NCBI GenBank assembly: GCA_003952965.2
Contig: CM025850.1
Span: 22,432,686 to 22,496,685 of the forward strand
Direction: 5' to 3'
Origin: Morella rubra
Lineage: Eukaryota > Streptophyta > Magnoliopsida > Fagales > Myricaceae
DNA: 64,000 nt
The position numbers and the translations under genes were made by a program. Of the stretch, positions 34,880-46,943 are shown in pieces. Position 1 is the first letter of the stretch. Every line of letters starts with the position of its first letter. The notes under the pieces are model-generated. The model searched no databases. It saw nothing but the letters and a program-made list of their open reading frames with translations, and was not told where the DNA came from.

Positions 34880-37800
34880 TAGTATGTTCATGGTCGCTTG
34901 GATCCGATGATATGATATGGACCTTCCCAATTTTGGTGGAGCTTGCCTTGTGGATTTTTCATCCTGTGTAACATCTTTTTTAGGACTAAATCTTCGAGAA
35001 TAAAACGGCAGGGTCTGATCTTGGCATTATAGTAATTTACGATTTTCTGCTTGTACACTTCCATCTTGAGCCATGCTTCTTCTCTTTTTCCTTCCAGTAG
35101 ATTGAGATCCAATTTCTTTTCTTCTTCATTATTCTCATGGGTGAACATCATCACCCGTGGTGTGAGTGCTCCTATTTCGACCTGGATCACAGCCTCAGTT
35201 CCATAAGTGAGGGCGAATGGGGTCTCTCCTGTAGCGGTTCTGACGGTGGTAAGCTATGCCCATAGTACATCAGGCAGTTCTTCTTCTCATGAACCTTTGT
35301 GATCGTCAAGCTTTGTATTTGATAATCTTTAGTAGTGATCAGTTCGCCAGCGCCACTTGTCCATTGGCTTGTGGGTAATACGGAGATGAGTAGTGGTTCT
35401 CGATTTTGAGTTCCCCACAAAAATCTCATAAATTTTTACTATCAAATTGTTTGCCATTATCAGTGATTATGGCCCGGGGTAGCCCGAAGCGACAGATAAT
35501 GTTTTTCCAAACGAACTTCCGAAAGTTTTGTTCGGTGATTTTTGCCAATGCTCAACTTCAACCCATTTGGTAAAATAGTTGATAGCAACAAATCAGGAAC
35601 TTCAACTACCTTCGTCCCATTGGGAAAGGACCAAGGAAGTCAATTCCCCATTGTATAAACGGGTACGGTGTACTCACAACTGTCATCTTCTCCGTCGAGG
35701 TATTTATGAGATTGGCGAACCTTTGGCACTTTTCTCATTTCCGCACTAAGTCTTCCGCATTGGTACGTATGGTGGGCCAAAAGAATCCAGCTCAAAAGAC
35801 ATTTTGAGCCAGAGCGCGTGCTCCTGAATGGTTTCTATAGATCCCTTCATGCACTTCTCAAAGTGCGTAGTCTGCATCCCGAGCGTTAAGGCAATGCAAT
35901 AGGGGTTTGGAGAGACTCTGGCGATATAAGTTTCCATCTATGATGGTATACCGTGACGCTATTCTTTTGAACTTCTGCTTCTGTTGTTTATCAACACCGA
36001 GATCTTCCTATTGTTGTGTCTTTAAGATTGGCAATCGCCAATCACCAGGCTCTACTTCGTCAATCGTGCAAATCTCGGATACGACTCCGGTGGACTGTAT
36101 GATACCTCATCCTCTGAACATCCCCGTTGCCCCTGATACCTCGGTAGCTAATGCATTAGCTCAGGCATTTGATCTCGAGGAAGATGTTGGATTTCAAAGG
36201 CTTCAAAGAGTCGCTTCACTTCTAAGGCGCGTTCCAGATAAGTTGTCATCCTTTCATCTCGAGCTTCAAAATTTCCAGTGACTTGTCCCACCACTAATTG
36301 AGAGTCCGAGTATACGTTGAGACATCTTCCTCCCAAAAGCTCTGCCATGTGCAATCCGGCTATGAGAGCTTCGCATTCTGCCTCGTTGTTTGTAGGAGAA
36401 TATTTTAGCTTGATTCCAAATTCGATGCGCTCTTCTTTAGGTATTTCAATGACTATCCCTACTTTGCCCGCTTCATGAGTGGATGATCCATTTACATAAA
36501 CTTGCCTCCATCTTGGCTTGGGAGCTTCTTCTTGGCATACTGATGCGGTGAACTCAATGACAAAATCGGCTACCGTTTGTCCTTTGATGGCGGTTCGAGG
36601 TTGATACTCGATGTCGAATTTGTTGAGTTCTACAGACCACTTGACCAATCTCCTTTATGTGTCTGACTTTCCCAAGTTTTGCTGTAGTGGATGGTCTATC
36701 AAGACAAAAATGGGGTGAGCTTGAAACTAGGGCCTCAATTTCCTCGCTGAAATGATGATAGCTAGTGCCAATTTGTCAACTAATATATGGGTCATTGTAC
36801 ACTGTTATCATCTTTTATAAGTGTTGTGCTCACTGCTACATCGAAAATGGTGAGATAAAGATAAAGCGTTTCTTCTGGTATAGGGGAACTGAGGAATGGA
36901 GGATTCATCAAATACTTCTTAAGCTCCTCAAAAGCTTTTTAACATTCCTCCGTCCATTCGAAGGCCTTCCGAAGTGTCTTGAAGAATGGCAAACATTTAT
37001 TCGTAGCGCAAGAAACGAATATATTGAGCGTCGCTATTCGCCCCGTGAGTCGTTGCATTTCTTTGACATTCTTTAGTGGTTGCATGTCTAGAATAGCCTT
37101 AATCTTCTCTAGGTTTGCTTCAATTCCCCGCTGAGATATGAGGAATCCCAGGAATTTCCTCAAGGATACTCCAAAGGCACATTTTGCCGGATTCAAGCGC
37201 ATCTTGTACTTTCGGAATACTTCGAAGGCTTCGGCGAGATCTGTAACGTGATTTGCCGATTCTTGCGTCTTTACCAGCAGATCGTCCACATAGACTTCCA
37301 TGTTGTGCCCTATTTGCTTTTGGAACATCAAGTTGACCATCCTTTGGTATGTTGCCCTAGCGTTCTTCAGTCCAAAGGGCATTACTTGGTAACAATAAGT
37401 TTCCCGATCCGTTGTGAAAGAGGTACATTCCTGATCCAGTGCATGCATCTTGATCTGGTTGTACCCTGGGAAAGCATCCATGAAACTAAGGAGTTGATGT
37501 CCTACAGTTGAATCGAAAAGGGAATCGATTCTCGGGAGTAGGTAGAAATCTTTTGGGCATGCCTTATTTAGGTCGGTGTAGTCTGTGAGTCCAAGGATTA
37601 AGGCAACCCAAGAGGGGGGTGAATTGGGTTTCCAAACTTTTTCGCTTTTAACCCCTAAAACCGTGTTTGCAAAGTAAAGTCTAATTTAGCACAAGTATAT
37701 TAAAACAACAAGTAAATAAGTGCTAAATGTAAGGAGTAGGGATAGAGAAGCAAACACGTGATTTTTAGGGTTCGGCAAACCTGCCTACATCCACCCTCAA

Positions 37801-40800
37801 GCTCCTTCACCGAGCCTTGAGGTTTTCCCACTATCTTCAAATAGCATACACTCTAGCTTCCAGGTGCTAGAGAACCGTACAAGTGTTTTTCCGGGCTTAA
37901 CACTCAAACCCACCCAAGTAGTTTTTCGGGCTCACCACTCACAACCTAACCAAGCTTGAGATATACCCTTCTAAGCTTCTTCTTTAGTGAACAACCTCAC
38001 TAAAGGAATCACCTCTTTTGGATATGAAGATTGAAGAATAAACTCTCTCAAAGAGTGGATATGAAATTGGAAATCTCTATCTCTTGATTCACACAAAGAC
38101 AAGGATATGAAAGTGTGTTTTGTGTGAATGATATGAGAAATATAGAATATAAAGGTTTGGAATATTTCTCAAGTGATCTAAATGATATGTGGTCGTTGTG
38201 TGTTTATTTTGGACGTTATGAAGGTGTATTTATAGGCCACATATGAAAACTAGCCGTTTATAGCCGTTGGAGTCGTCTGTTAAAACGAGCCGGTCGACCG
38301 CTACATGAACCGGTCGACCGCTTCAAGTTACCGTTACTCAACGGTCATATTGTCAGAAGCTCAACGAATCTATTTCAAAAACAACCGATCGACCGCTATA
38401 CCAAGCGGTCGAAGACCGGTCGACCGCTTCACCAGCGGTCGACCTCCTTAACTTAAGCACATGATCCGGTTCAATTAAAACTACGTTTTTGACCTCTTTA
38501 AAACACCCAATTTTAAAGACTTACTTCCCATAAGTATAAGAAAGGTTTGGGAGTTTGATTTGGGTGTTTTAAAACCTTTAAAAACATTTTAATCTTTCAA
38601 ACAAAAGGTAAAACGGTTTATGCACTTTTTGAAAGATATGCAAGTGTGATTCATAATCCTTGTCAAAAGTGAAACTAAGAGTTACAAGGTTTATACCCTA
38701 AGGTCTTGAAACTTCACTTTTGAGCTCCTTGTATGTTCTTGATCTTCTTTCTTCGAGTCTTTGGCTCTTTCATCAAAACGTCTTTGTCTTTGAAGATGTC
38801 CTTTTATAAACTTGATCCATTTTTTGAAATCATCAAAATCTCGATTGTACACAAAAGCCAACATAGTCCACACACATTCTCCATTTCCCGTTTGCCTTTT
38901 TCACCATGACCACATTTGCTAGCCAACTAGGATAGTTGACTTCTATAATAAATTGGGATTTGATCAACTTCCCAACCTCTTCCTAGATTGCTCGACTTCT
39001 TTCGAGAGCAAAACTTCTTTTGCGCTGTATAACTAGTTTGACTTCAAAATGTATATTTAACCTGTGGGTGATGACCTCGGGGTCTATCCCTGGCATATCT
39101 TCATGTGACCAAGCAAAGACTTTGTTGTTTGCTCGAAGGAATTTCATAAGATTGTTTTTGGAGTCTTCAGATAGGTTGGTGCCAATCTTCACCATCCGCT
39201 CCTTTGAGTCCACCCAAAGCGGTATTTCTTCCAACGGTTCTACTAGTTGTGCTCGAAATTCTTCTCAATGTTCTATAGCCATGGTTTCTACAATTCCTTG
39301 GGTATCCGAGAGGTAACATTTTCTTGCCAATTCTTGATCTCCTTTAGCGTCCTTTATTCCCTATTTGGTCGGAAATTTCATCTTTAAATGATAAGTCGAC
39401 ACCACAGCGCGTAGTCGATTCAGGGTGACTCGTCCTATGATGGCATTACAGGAGGACTGTCCTTCGGGGATTAAGAACTTCACAGAGAGTGATGCTTCAT
39501 GCGGAGGTTCTCCCACTGTGAATGGTAGTTCTTTTATCCCCATACTGAATACTTCATAGCCAGTAAATCCGGTGAGTCGAGTGCTTTCCTTCTTCAATGC
39601 TTTCCTTCCCAGCTTCATTTGGTCGTATGCAGTAGTATACAAAATATTGGCGGAACTCCCGGTATCGACGAGTATTCACCAGATTTTGTAATTTCCTATC
39701 ATAGCATCGATTACTAGAGCATCGTCATGTGGGTATTCAATTCCTACCATATCTTTTGTTGTGAACGTAATGGGCTTTTCTTCTCTCGACATGGAATGCC
39801 GAGGTCTGCTGTTTATTTTTGCAACAAGCAATTGCCACACGTAGTTCTTTCTTGAAGATTTGGACGATCCTCCTGATGCAAGGCCTCCAGAAATGACTCT
39901 GATCTCGCCTACCGCTCTTAGTGGGGAGTGTCATTCCTCTGACCTTTCTCTTTGTCGTGGAGCTTCGTTTTCTCTACGGTCTTCCCAGGGTTCCACCTCA
40001 TTCCTTCGATAAGGCCTAAAACGTTGATTCTCGGGAGTCCGTGCTTCTCTTTGGAATGGTTCGCCTAATCTGGTCACAGTGAATTGTCGGAGACGCCCTT
40101 GTTGAATAAAGGCCTCTATTTGCCTCTTCAAATGTATAAATTTGTCCGTGTCATGGCCATGATCGTTGTGGAAGCGACAGAATTTTTGGTCATCCCATTT
40201 GTCTGGGTTGGATCGCATTTTTAGAGGCCATCGTATCTCGGATCGTTTCGGATTTCCATGAGGATTTCCCCTGGACGCATGTTGAGAGGCGTAAATTGTA
40301 ACCTCGGGCAATCCATTCGTGATTCGGCTCGCAACTCTACCCTGCGCTCTCTTTCCGTTGCGAGAAGTCTGGCTGGAGCTCCTTCTTTTCTTCTTTTGGC
40401 TGTTGTTCCTCCTTGATCGACGACTTGTTGCCGGCAAGTTGTTACCATATCCTTGGAATTCATATACTTTTGCTCTTTTCCATGAATTCCCCGAAAGTCT
40501 CCGGGGGTTTCTTTCCTAGGGAAAACGAAAACCTCCCATCAATTAGACCAACTACTATGGCGGTGAGCACCACCTTATCTTCCGAATCCTCCACGTTGAG
40601 TTTTTCCTAGTTAAAGCGTGCCACGTAATCTCGCAAGCTTTCACCTTCCTTCTGCCAGGTAGAGAAGAGGTAAAGGGCTGGCTTCTTCTACTTTTTACTT
40701 GCTATGAAATGGTTGACAAAGGCTCTGCTAAGCTCTTTGAAGCTCAAAATGGAGTTCGGTCTTAACCTACTAAACTAGATACGAGCTGATCCAGCTAACG

Positions 40801-41377
40801 TTGTAGGGAACGCCTTGCATTTGATAGTGTCCTAGGTGTCCAGCAGGTCCATCTGCAATCGATAGCCTTCCAGGTGATGGAGTGGATCTGTCGCCCCTGT
40901 GTATTTGTCAATTACAGGCATGCAGAATTTGGATGGTAGTTGAATTACCAGAATATTCGATGTGAATGGAGATTTTACCTGGTGCATCTTATTTTCTAAA
41001 GAGGGTGGTGGCGGCTTTTCCACTTTTTGTCTCATCCTTCCTAACTCGGCCAAAACTTCTTCCAACCTAGCATTGACTCTGCTAGTATCTTCATTCTGTC
41101 CAGGCGGAGAGTGTGAGTCTCTGTTGTAAAGCGGGATGTGAACCTTCTCATTGCGCCTTTCCGGTATCGATACTTGCGATACGCGGGCTTCCCTGGTGCG
41201 CCTTCCCTGGACAAACATCTCCCCTAGATGTCTGTCATTGTGGTTTGGATCTTGTCCCGTGTTGGTATGAGATTCATGGATGGTTTCCACTAACTCTTCA
41301 ATCACTTGCGAAAGAGGTTCCAGAGGTGGTTCCGGATTGCCTCCGGTCTTCCCTTTGCCTTTACTCTTAATGGTCAC
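34880..41377 (-). pseudogene. Tat-lineage gag-pol, broken
   Basis: Gag starts at 41,377 (MTIKSKGKGKTGG) and breaks at about 40,830. A Gag C-terminal knuckle-like region (KFCRFHNDHGHDTDKFI) is near 40,180. The protease active site VDTGSSANILY is near 39,650-39,680, and NAIIGRVTLNRLRAVVSTYH follows. RT begins near 39,230, is split by a solo LTR at 37,584-38,863, and carries VMPFGLKNARATYQRM and the catalytic YVDDLLVKT. The second RNase H (36,540-36,150) has NNEAECEALI and VYSDSQLVVG, but its first acidic residue reads VYVNGSS instead of VDG. Integrase pieces lie at 35,940-34,890 (TSQWTSGAGEL remnant, then GPYHIIG). Gag packages RNA; Pol would reverse-transcribe and integrate it. Stops and frameshifts throughout prevent function. 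Confidence 0.92.
37584..38863 (-). mobile_element. Solo LTR, family 1, in gypsy RT
   Basis: TGTGAGTCC...AGCCAACA, 1,280 bp, with a perfect 5-bp TSD tagtc (37579-37583 and 38864-38868). Removing it and one TSD rejoins the RT reading frame (...ENVCG to the conserved VDYTDLNKA-type segment). TATA is on the minus strand (CTATAAATAC near 38,226-38,237), GGTCGACC palindromes at about 38,290-38,440, and the terminal hairpin at about 37,605-37,630. Confidence 0.95.
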
Positions 41378-41410
41378 TATAAACCTTTTATCACGAGAAC
41401 TTAAAACGTT

Positions 41411-41428
41411 CCCATAGACGGCACCAAC
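41411..41428 (-). other. tRNA primer binding site of Tat element
   Basis: The minus strand directly after the 5' LTR reads GTTGGTGCCGTCTATGGG. The same TTGG(C/T)GCCGTCTATGGGAA block follows the LTR at 49,023-49,399. Confidence 0.8.
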
Positions 41429-41966
41429 TGATGAATCAGTTGATTTATGGTCAACACGTTAGAGTAAATGCGTCTTGGTCTTCGTGCAATCTCTTTCTGC
41501 AAAATAAAAAAGATGACCCCGAACACAAGGGTAGAGCACCTCCGATGCTTAAGTCAGTCTTTTGTCTTATATCAATCTCACTATTCAATCACTTTAGAAT
41601 TACGTACCTATTCTCATTATCATCTTCTCCTTTTCATAACGTTTCCTCCACGTTCCCCTCTTCCCTTTTGGCAAGAGTTTAACCCCTTTTAGCAGGAATT
41701 TTGTCCCTGTAGCGTTGTCTCCCTCGATATGCTCCTCTCACGTCTCTATAATGGGTACTTGCTTTGATCACAGGAACGTCGGGATCGTGAAGTTATTACT
41801 CGTTATAGGCTGTTATGTAATCGCTCGCGACATGTGTAGTGGTTCTTCCATCTGGGTTTAATACAATATGGGCCTAACCATTGTTATTGGGCTTCGATGG
41901 GAATGTGATTATGTTTCTCAGCCCAAATTGATTTGGGCTGGACTCGATTTAGTATTGGTATCATCA
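41429..41966 (-). repeat. 5' LTR of Tat element
   Basis: 538 bp with TG...CA ends. The TATA box seen in the partner LTR is degraded here (ATAACG in place of ATAGCG on the plus strand, giving TTATGAAAAGG on the minus), so the promoter that would drive the element is probably weakened. Confidence 0.95.
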
Positions 41967-42286
41967 GATTGTGATAAATTCTCCGTTAGCCACTTAGACA
42001 TATTCTCTCATTCCTATAGTTAAGATTGAACAGAAAGATCTTTTTAGAATGAGTAGTAAACTTAGAAACTCTAAGTGGAAGAAAAATCGATAAAAGAGCT
42101 TAATTAATAAGTCTTATACAGACATATTCTCTCATTCCTAAGTCTCAAAGAAAAATTGATAGAAGAGCTTAATTGCATACACAGGCCAATTAATTAAGCC
42201 AATAGATAAAAAGTCTTTAAATTTGAACCAATGGTAAAGTCCAGTAAAATTGCTTCTTTTTGCTTTTAGATCTCACTGCTTTATAA

Positions 42287-42727
42287 GGCTGCACAACTGG
42301 AAATCCGATCTAATTTTTTGGACCAGACCGGATTTCCGGTTGTACATAAATGGTAGGTCCGGTTCGAACCACTCATAAGTGGTCCCGTCCGGTCCAATGC
42401 GGTCCGGTCCGGACCACTTAAGTGGTCGGGACCGGTTTCATTTTTTTCTTCATTTTTTTCATTTTTTTAAATTTTTTTTTCATATTTTTTAGGTTAATTT
42501 CAAAGGGGGAGGGGCATGTCAAAATGTAGAATTTTAATTTAAGTTAAAACTAAACTTTTTAAGTTTGTAATTTGTATTAAAAAAATTTATTTATATTAAT
42601 AAATGCGGTCCGCTCTGGACCGCATTTACAAAAGGTTCGGACCAGATCGGACCGCATTTATACAAATAAGACTGAACCGGACCGTAAATTCGGTCCGATT
42701 TTGTGGTCTGGTCCGGTTTTGTTCAGC
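42287..42727. mobile_element. hAT-type MITE with GGTCCG repeats
   Basis: The left end is GGCTGCACAAC and the right end, inward, is GGGGCTGAACAAAACCGGACC. The interior has many GGTCCGG/CCGGACC palindromes on both sides of an AT-rich core, typical of hAT subterminal sites. gctttata occurs beside both ends (about 42,279-42,286 and 42,739-42,746), but on the right it is separated from the terminus by several bases, so the TSD is not firm. No coding capacity. Confidence 0.6.
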
Positions 42728-42883
42728 CCCACTGAGTGCTTTATAAGCCATCAGACGGGTCTGGCTTTCCAAACCCGCCCCACCCCGTCCGATTACTTGT
42801 AATGAGAAAAATCGGAGAGAAGCGAGAAGGCTGAAACGTTCCCTCCGCCTCTCACTGGCTCTAACTATCTCTTGAGAAGTAAA

Positions 42884-45693
42884 ATGGCGACGTTTTCTAA
42901 CTTCCTCAACCACATTCAAATCAAAGGTTTGGCTCTGTCGCCCAAGGTTTTTCCTTTTCGTCTCCAGGAATCATGAAAATCCTTGTTATGTTTCGAACAT
43001 CCCTTCTATTTCCAATTATTCTCATGCGTTTGGTTTTTCATCTTAGTCTTATGTTTGGATTGTGTTTCCAATTTCTTGTAGGATGGCCTGCTCTGTTACC
43101 CAACCGGGTGCATTTCTTCGATGTCTCTGTAAGAACCCAGGATCTTTTATTTTCTTTGCACTTGGTATAAACTCTTACCAGACGTCCTCTTGAAATGAAC
43201 ATGCTGAGAAGAGGTACTAACTTAAATGTATCTCGCCGAACTTCAGTCTTTCCTTCGAAATTTGGCATATGGTGCCTACCTTGGGTAATTTATTCGCGAT
43301 TTATCTAACAGAATTTAGAAATTAACTGCGATTTTGTTTCGTTTTCCCAGGATAAGTTGAATCGAGCTCAAGCTAACCTGCTTAGTTAATTAAAAAAAAA
43401 CCCAGAACTCACGCTAACTTACTAAGGCTAGGTTCTAAGTTAAGTCGGTATAAAGAGGCCATCTTTGTCAAGAAGTCAAAGAAAACTCGACAATTTTTAT
43501 ATTAAGAAGTGTAGATAAAGTTTACTGTTAAATTTAATGTTTAAGATGACTCTGGCTTTGCTTTATTTATAAGTTGTTTGATTCTGATAAGCAGATGGTA
43601 ACAACAAACAGTTATGAACTTTTTAATTTGTGCTGCATCATATGGGATTGCTGATTTATTTTAGACATCATATGTCACCTTTTGATGGATGTTGAGTGAT
43701 ATGAATGTTCTTATCTCTGTAGGCACTCTTTTATCCTCCACTTTTTAGTTGCACTTAATAATTTATGTTTTTGAAGCTTAGAAATACAATTCATTTCTCC
43801 TCATTTACGTCATCTATTATGTATGGCCCCATCAAAGTAAGATTAGAGTGTAAAGATAGTAATATATAGAATTGACTCCTTTACAGTCACCTGAAGTAAA
43901 CATAGGTTGTGAAGACAAAATATGGCTCTGGGTGCAGGCCCTACAGTGAGGCTTATGATACTTTGCTTCCAAAAAGTAAAAACTGAAGTGTAAGCGTACA
44001 ATGCAGAAGATGGTGTCCAGTAATAGCAAGTTTTCTGGAGAAATGATGTCCTAAGTTGCTTGATTCCTCCCTATCCCCTTCTTTTTACTTTTTTTTTTTC
44101 CCTAAGCTCTATATCCCTGTCTTAAGTTGCGATGAACATGCTTTTCCTGTTAGTCATGAAAACAGAAAGTTTAGTGATAAATGGATTCATGCAAACAAGG
44201 AAAAGAATGAAGAGAAGGTGGCCCTTTTGCTTGGAATCTTGAAGATAGGTTTTAATGAGAATGTTAATAAGGTAGTAGCTGTGTAAGAGTAAGAGGAACA
44301 GAAAGAGAAGAGATTAAATCTTTTAGTCCTTGACTTTTTGGTTTTCAGCTGAAAGCCCTGAGTTGCAATATAGGACCTTCAGAACTGGTATTCTATGCTT
44401 TTCTCCTACAATCTGATTTTTATTTCCAGTTTGGACTCTTTTTCTGTGAGTTTATTTAATGTGTAGGCTTGTAGACATATTTCTCGTTCAGTTCGAAAAT
44501 ATATTTCTAGTTCTGCTAAATTTCTATTAGGATTTGAATCTGGGTTAAGTAAAAAAAGGAGACTTCAGCACTAAAATGTGAGGGAGAAAACAAACTGCTA
44601 GTCCTATGTTCCAAATCTTTGTTTGAGCTGAATTTGTAATTTCATTTATTTCTGTCTATATCCTTGATGCTCTCTGACTTTTGTAAGCGTGGAATATGTT
44701 GCCCAACCTTGAACTGGCTTCCTATTTTTGCAGCAAAACTAGTCTACTTGGATTAAAAATCTGCAAAAGCATAAAAAAAAAAAAAGAGAAAAAAATCTAA
44801 AGAATAATAATAAGAAATTTTGCCAAGGATTCCATCATGCTTGTTTGACACATCCTTTCTAACACTGTTGTATCATGATACATATATGTTCAATGGCATT
44901 TTAAAGAAAAAATAATTTACGAAAATGCTTTTGAAATAGACTAATGAACTGTTATGAGGCATTTTTTAAGGGTTTCTCTTTCCTCAAGCAGTATAGGATC
45001 AGAACACAGGCCAATATACCTGTGGTGGGACATAAAATATCGAAATAGTCCAAAAACGTCTGGAAATAAGATCAGTGTCACATCCATGCTTGTTGAAAGC
45101 GTAGTCCTTACAATATATGCCTTCATGATAACTTTTCGCCTTTGTGGCAGGAAAACTTGAGGCATCCAACCAAAAGAAAGGCAAATCAGCGTTCCCAACC
45201 TGCTCATTGTAGCTCATGTATTGCGGAACTTGTGGCTTTGCCCAGCAAGGAATTGACACAGATAGATGCGTCTCTGTCAGGACAGCCATTGGATGTAGTA
45301 GGTGCAGTTGCAAAACTTCTCAAGGTCAGGATACCAGATACCTCATTTCGTGCTGCTTTAGATTCTATGCAGAGATTGGTAGTAGCGGATTTGGACCCTC
45401 CTTCAGCAAAGCTCGCAATCGCTTTTCTGAGGCCCTTTCTCCCAGCATTTGGTTTTCTGTTTATTTTGAGAATAGTAATGTCTTGGTACCCAAAACTTCC
45501 TGTTCGAGAGTTTCCTTACATAATAGCTTATGCACCCACTGAACCACTTCTCATCCCCACCCGTAAGTTGATTCCACCCCTAGGTGGAGTTGATGTATCT
45601 CCTGTGGTCTGGTTCGGATTGATTAGTTTTCTTAATGAGATATTAGTGGGCCCGCAAGGGCTTCTTGTTCTTCTATCTCAACAAGTTAGCTGA
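42884..45693 (+). CDS. CCB3: YGGT-family chloroplast protein, CCB3/YlmG-like
   Basis: The final exon is firm: acceptor TTTGTGGCAG|G at 45,150, coding 45,151-45,693 (180 residues). It contains LVVADLDPPSAKLAIAFLRP, a first membrane segment (FLPAFGFLFILRIVMSWYP), the conserved AYAPTEPLLIPTRKLIPP loop, GVDVSPVVWFGL and a second membrane segment, ending LVGPQGLLVLLSQQ. Two membrane helices around a YGGT-type loop match CCB3/YlmG proteins. In chloroplasts CCB3 takes part in heme attachment to cytochrome b6. The 5' part is inferred: ATGGCGACGTTTTC at 42,884 with a donor at about 42,926, and a possible transit-peptide exon (about 43,184-43,265, RRGTNLNVSRRTSVFPSKFG) before an intron of about 1.9 kb. 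Exact upstream exon limits are uncertain. No break is seen in the final exon. Confidence 0.8.
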
Positions 45694-45699
45694 TTCTTA

Positions 45700-45859
45700 A
45701 CATGTAGGAATGAAGAATGCTTATATATTGAAAACTTTTCTCTGCTCTGATATGGAGAGAGTTTTTGTTGCTTATTGATTTGTATGTATTAAGGTTTCCA
45801 ATCATAGTTCTTAAGGGGGAGAAACTTTGTGGACCTCTTTTTGGCTGAAGAAAGCCCGT
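45700..45859. other. 3' flank of the CCB3-like gene
   Basis: AT-rich sequence directly after the stop, probably the 3' UTR. No separate feature seen. Confidence 0.4.
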
Positions 45860-46943
45860 TCTATAATTGTTGTTGACATTAGAAGAGTCATAATAAGACA
45901 AATGCATAGCATTCAAAATGTCTTGGGTTTGTTGTTGTAATGCTTGACATAGAGAATCAGTTGCTCCCATGATTTCTCTCACTAAACACAAGATAAAAAC
46001 AAACTCAAATGACATCATACTAAAGTATGCTACATCAGCATAACCACGTTGAGAATAAGTATAACCTTAAGTAATAATATTTTGGATAACTTTCAAAGTT
46101 GCCTGAAATTTTTTTATTAAGCTGGATATAGAATTAAAATGGGAGCTCCACCTTTTATCTCCAGCTCGTTTCAAACTACATATTTGATTTTCTCCTCTTC
46201 CAGTTTCAAGTTCGTCAATAGCAATCAATTGTCAATTGTGCAATTTCAATAGTTTGTGTAGAAATGCAGTTCTTCATTCCTTTTACAAGAGGTGCTGACG
46301 ATGTTGATAATGGAACTTAACTTTGTAAAAAAATGATGAACTAAAAGCATTTCTCTTGATGATGTAACTAATGCCAATTGTAAGTGGTGAGCCATGCAAT
46401 GCACATAATAAGTATAAGAAAAATCACTAAAAAATAGAGCCTTTGATCCATTCCACTCATCAGGTATATTGCTAACACCATCATACCCTTGTCTTCGAAT
46501 ATTTATATATTGAGATTGTGTCGTTCAAGGATAGTAGAAATTTTGTTCTTAAGAGTTAAGGCATAAGTGTCTCTAACATGCACAATTTTAAAGAAACATT
46601 CTTCCACACAACTTTTTTTATTAACAAATATCAGAATAAGAGTCATTTGTTCCCTTTTAAATTCATGTCAAGCTTCATGCACTATGATACAAATTTTTGA
46701 ATCTCCAAATTCTTCACAAATTGCATTTTGTACCTTTGTTGCCAAAACGTGCAAAATCTCTTTCTGGATAGGATGAGAAGTATACTTTGCATTTTTTGGA
46801 GCATTTTCTAATACAAGCTTGGCAACCTTCTCATTGTAAGTTGATACAAGTTTTATCAATTCAAAAAAATTACCACGATTTTTGGAGTCAAAACCTTCAT
46901 CGTGATCTCTAAAGCACATGCTTGAGCTTTGCCTCTCAATCAT
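45860..46943 (-). pseudogene. hAT-like transposase, ZMYM1/TTF type, broken
   Basis: Minus-strand segments in order: RGNFFELIKLVSTYNEKVAK with ENAPKNAKYTSHPIQKEILH (46,943-46,670); then RRQGYDGVSNIPDEWNGS and YVHCMAHHLQLALV (about 46,500-46,380); then REIMGATDSLCQALQQQTQD ILNAMHL (about 45,975-45,890). These are signature blocks of the plant hAT-related family usually annotated as zinc finger MYM-type protein 1-like. Stops and frameshifts occur between blocks. The N-terminal TTF finger and the C-terminal dimerisation part were not recognised. Confidence 0.8.

Larger units (their letters stand above)
26566..41966 (-). mobile_element. Ty3/gypsy retrotransposon, Tat lineage, with two nested solo LTRs
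   Basis: Two LTRs with TG...CA ends and a perfect 5-bp TSD gattg (26561-26565 and 41967-41971). Transcription sense is minus, so the right LTR is the 5' LTR. PBS is at 41,411-41,428 and PPT at about 27,101-27,115. Order in sense: gag, protease, RT, RNase H with a second RNase H, integrase, 85-bp tandem array, antisense extra ORF, F-box-like ORF, 3' LTR. The dual RNase H, the large 3' region with tandem repeats and the extra ORF point to the Tat/Ogre lineage. Without the nested LTRs it is about 12.9 kb. All genes of the gag-pol set are broken. Confidence 0.92.
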
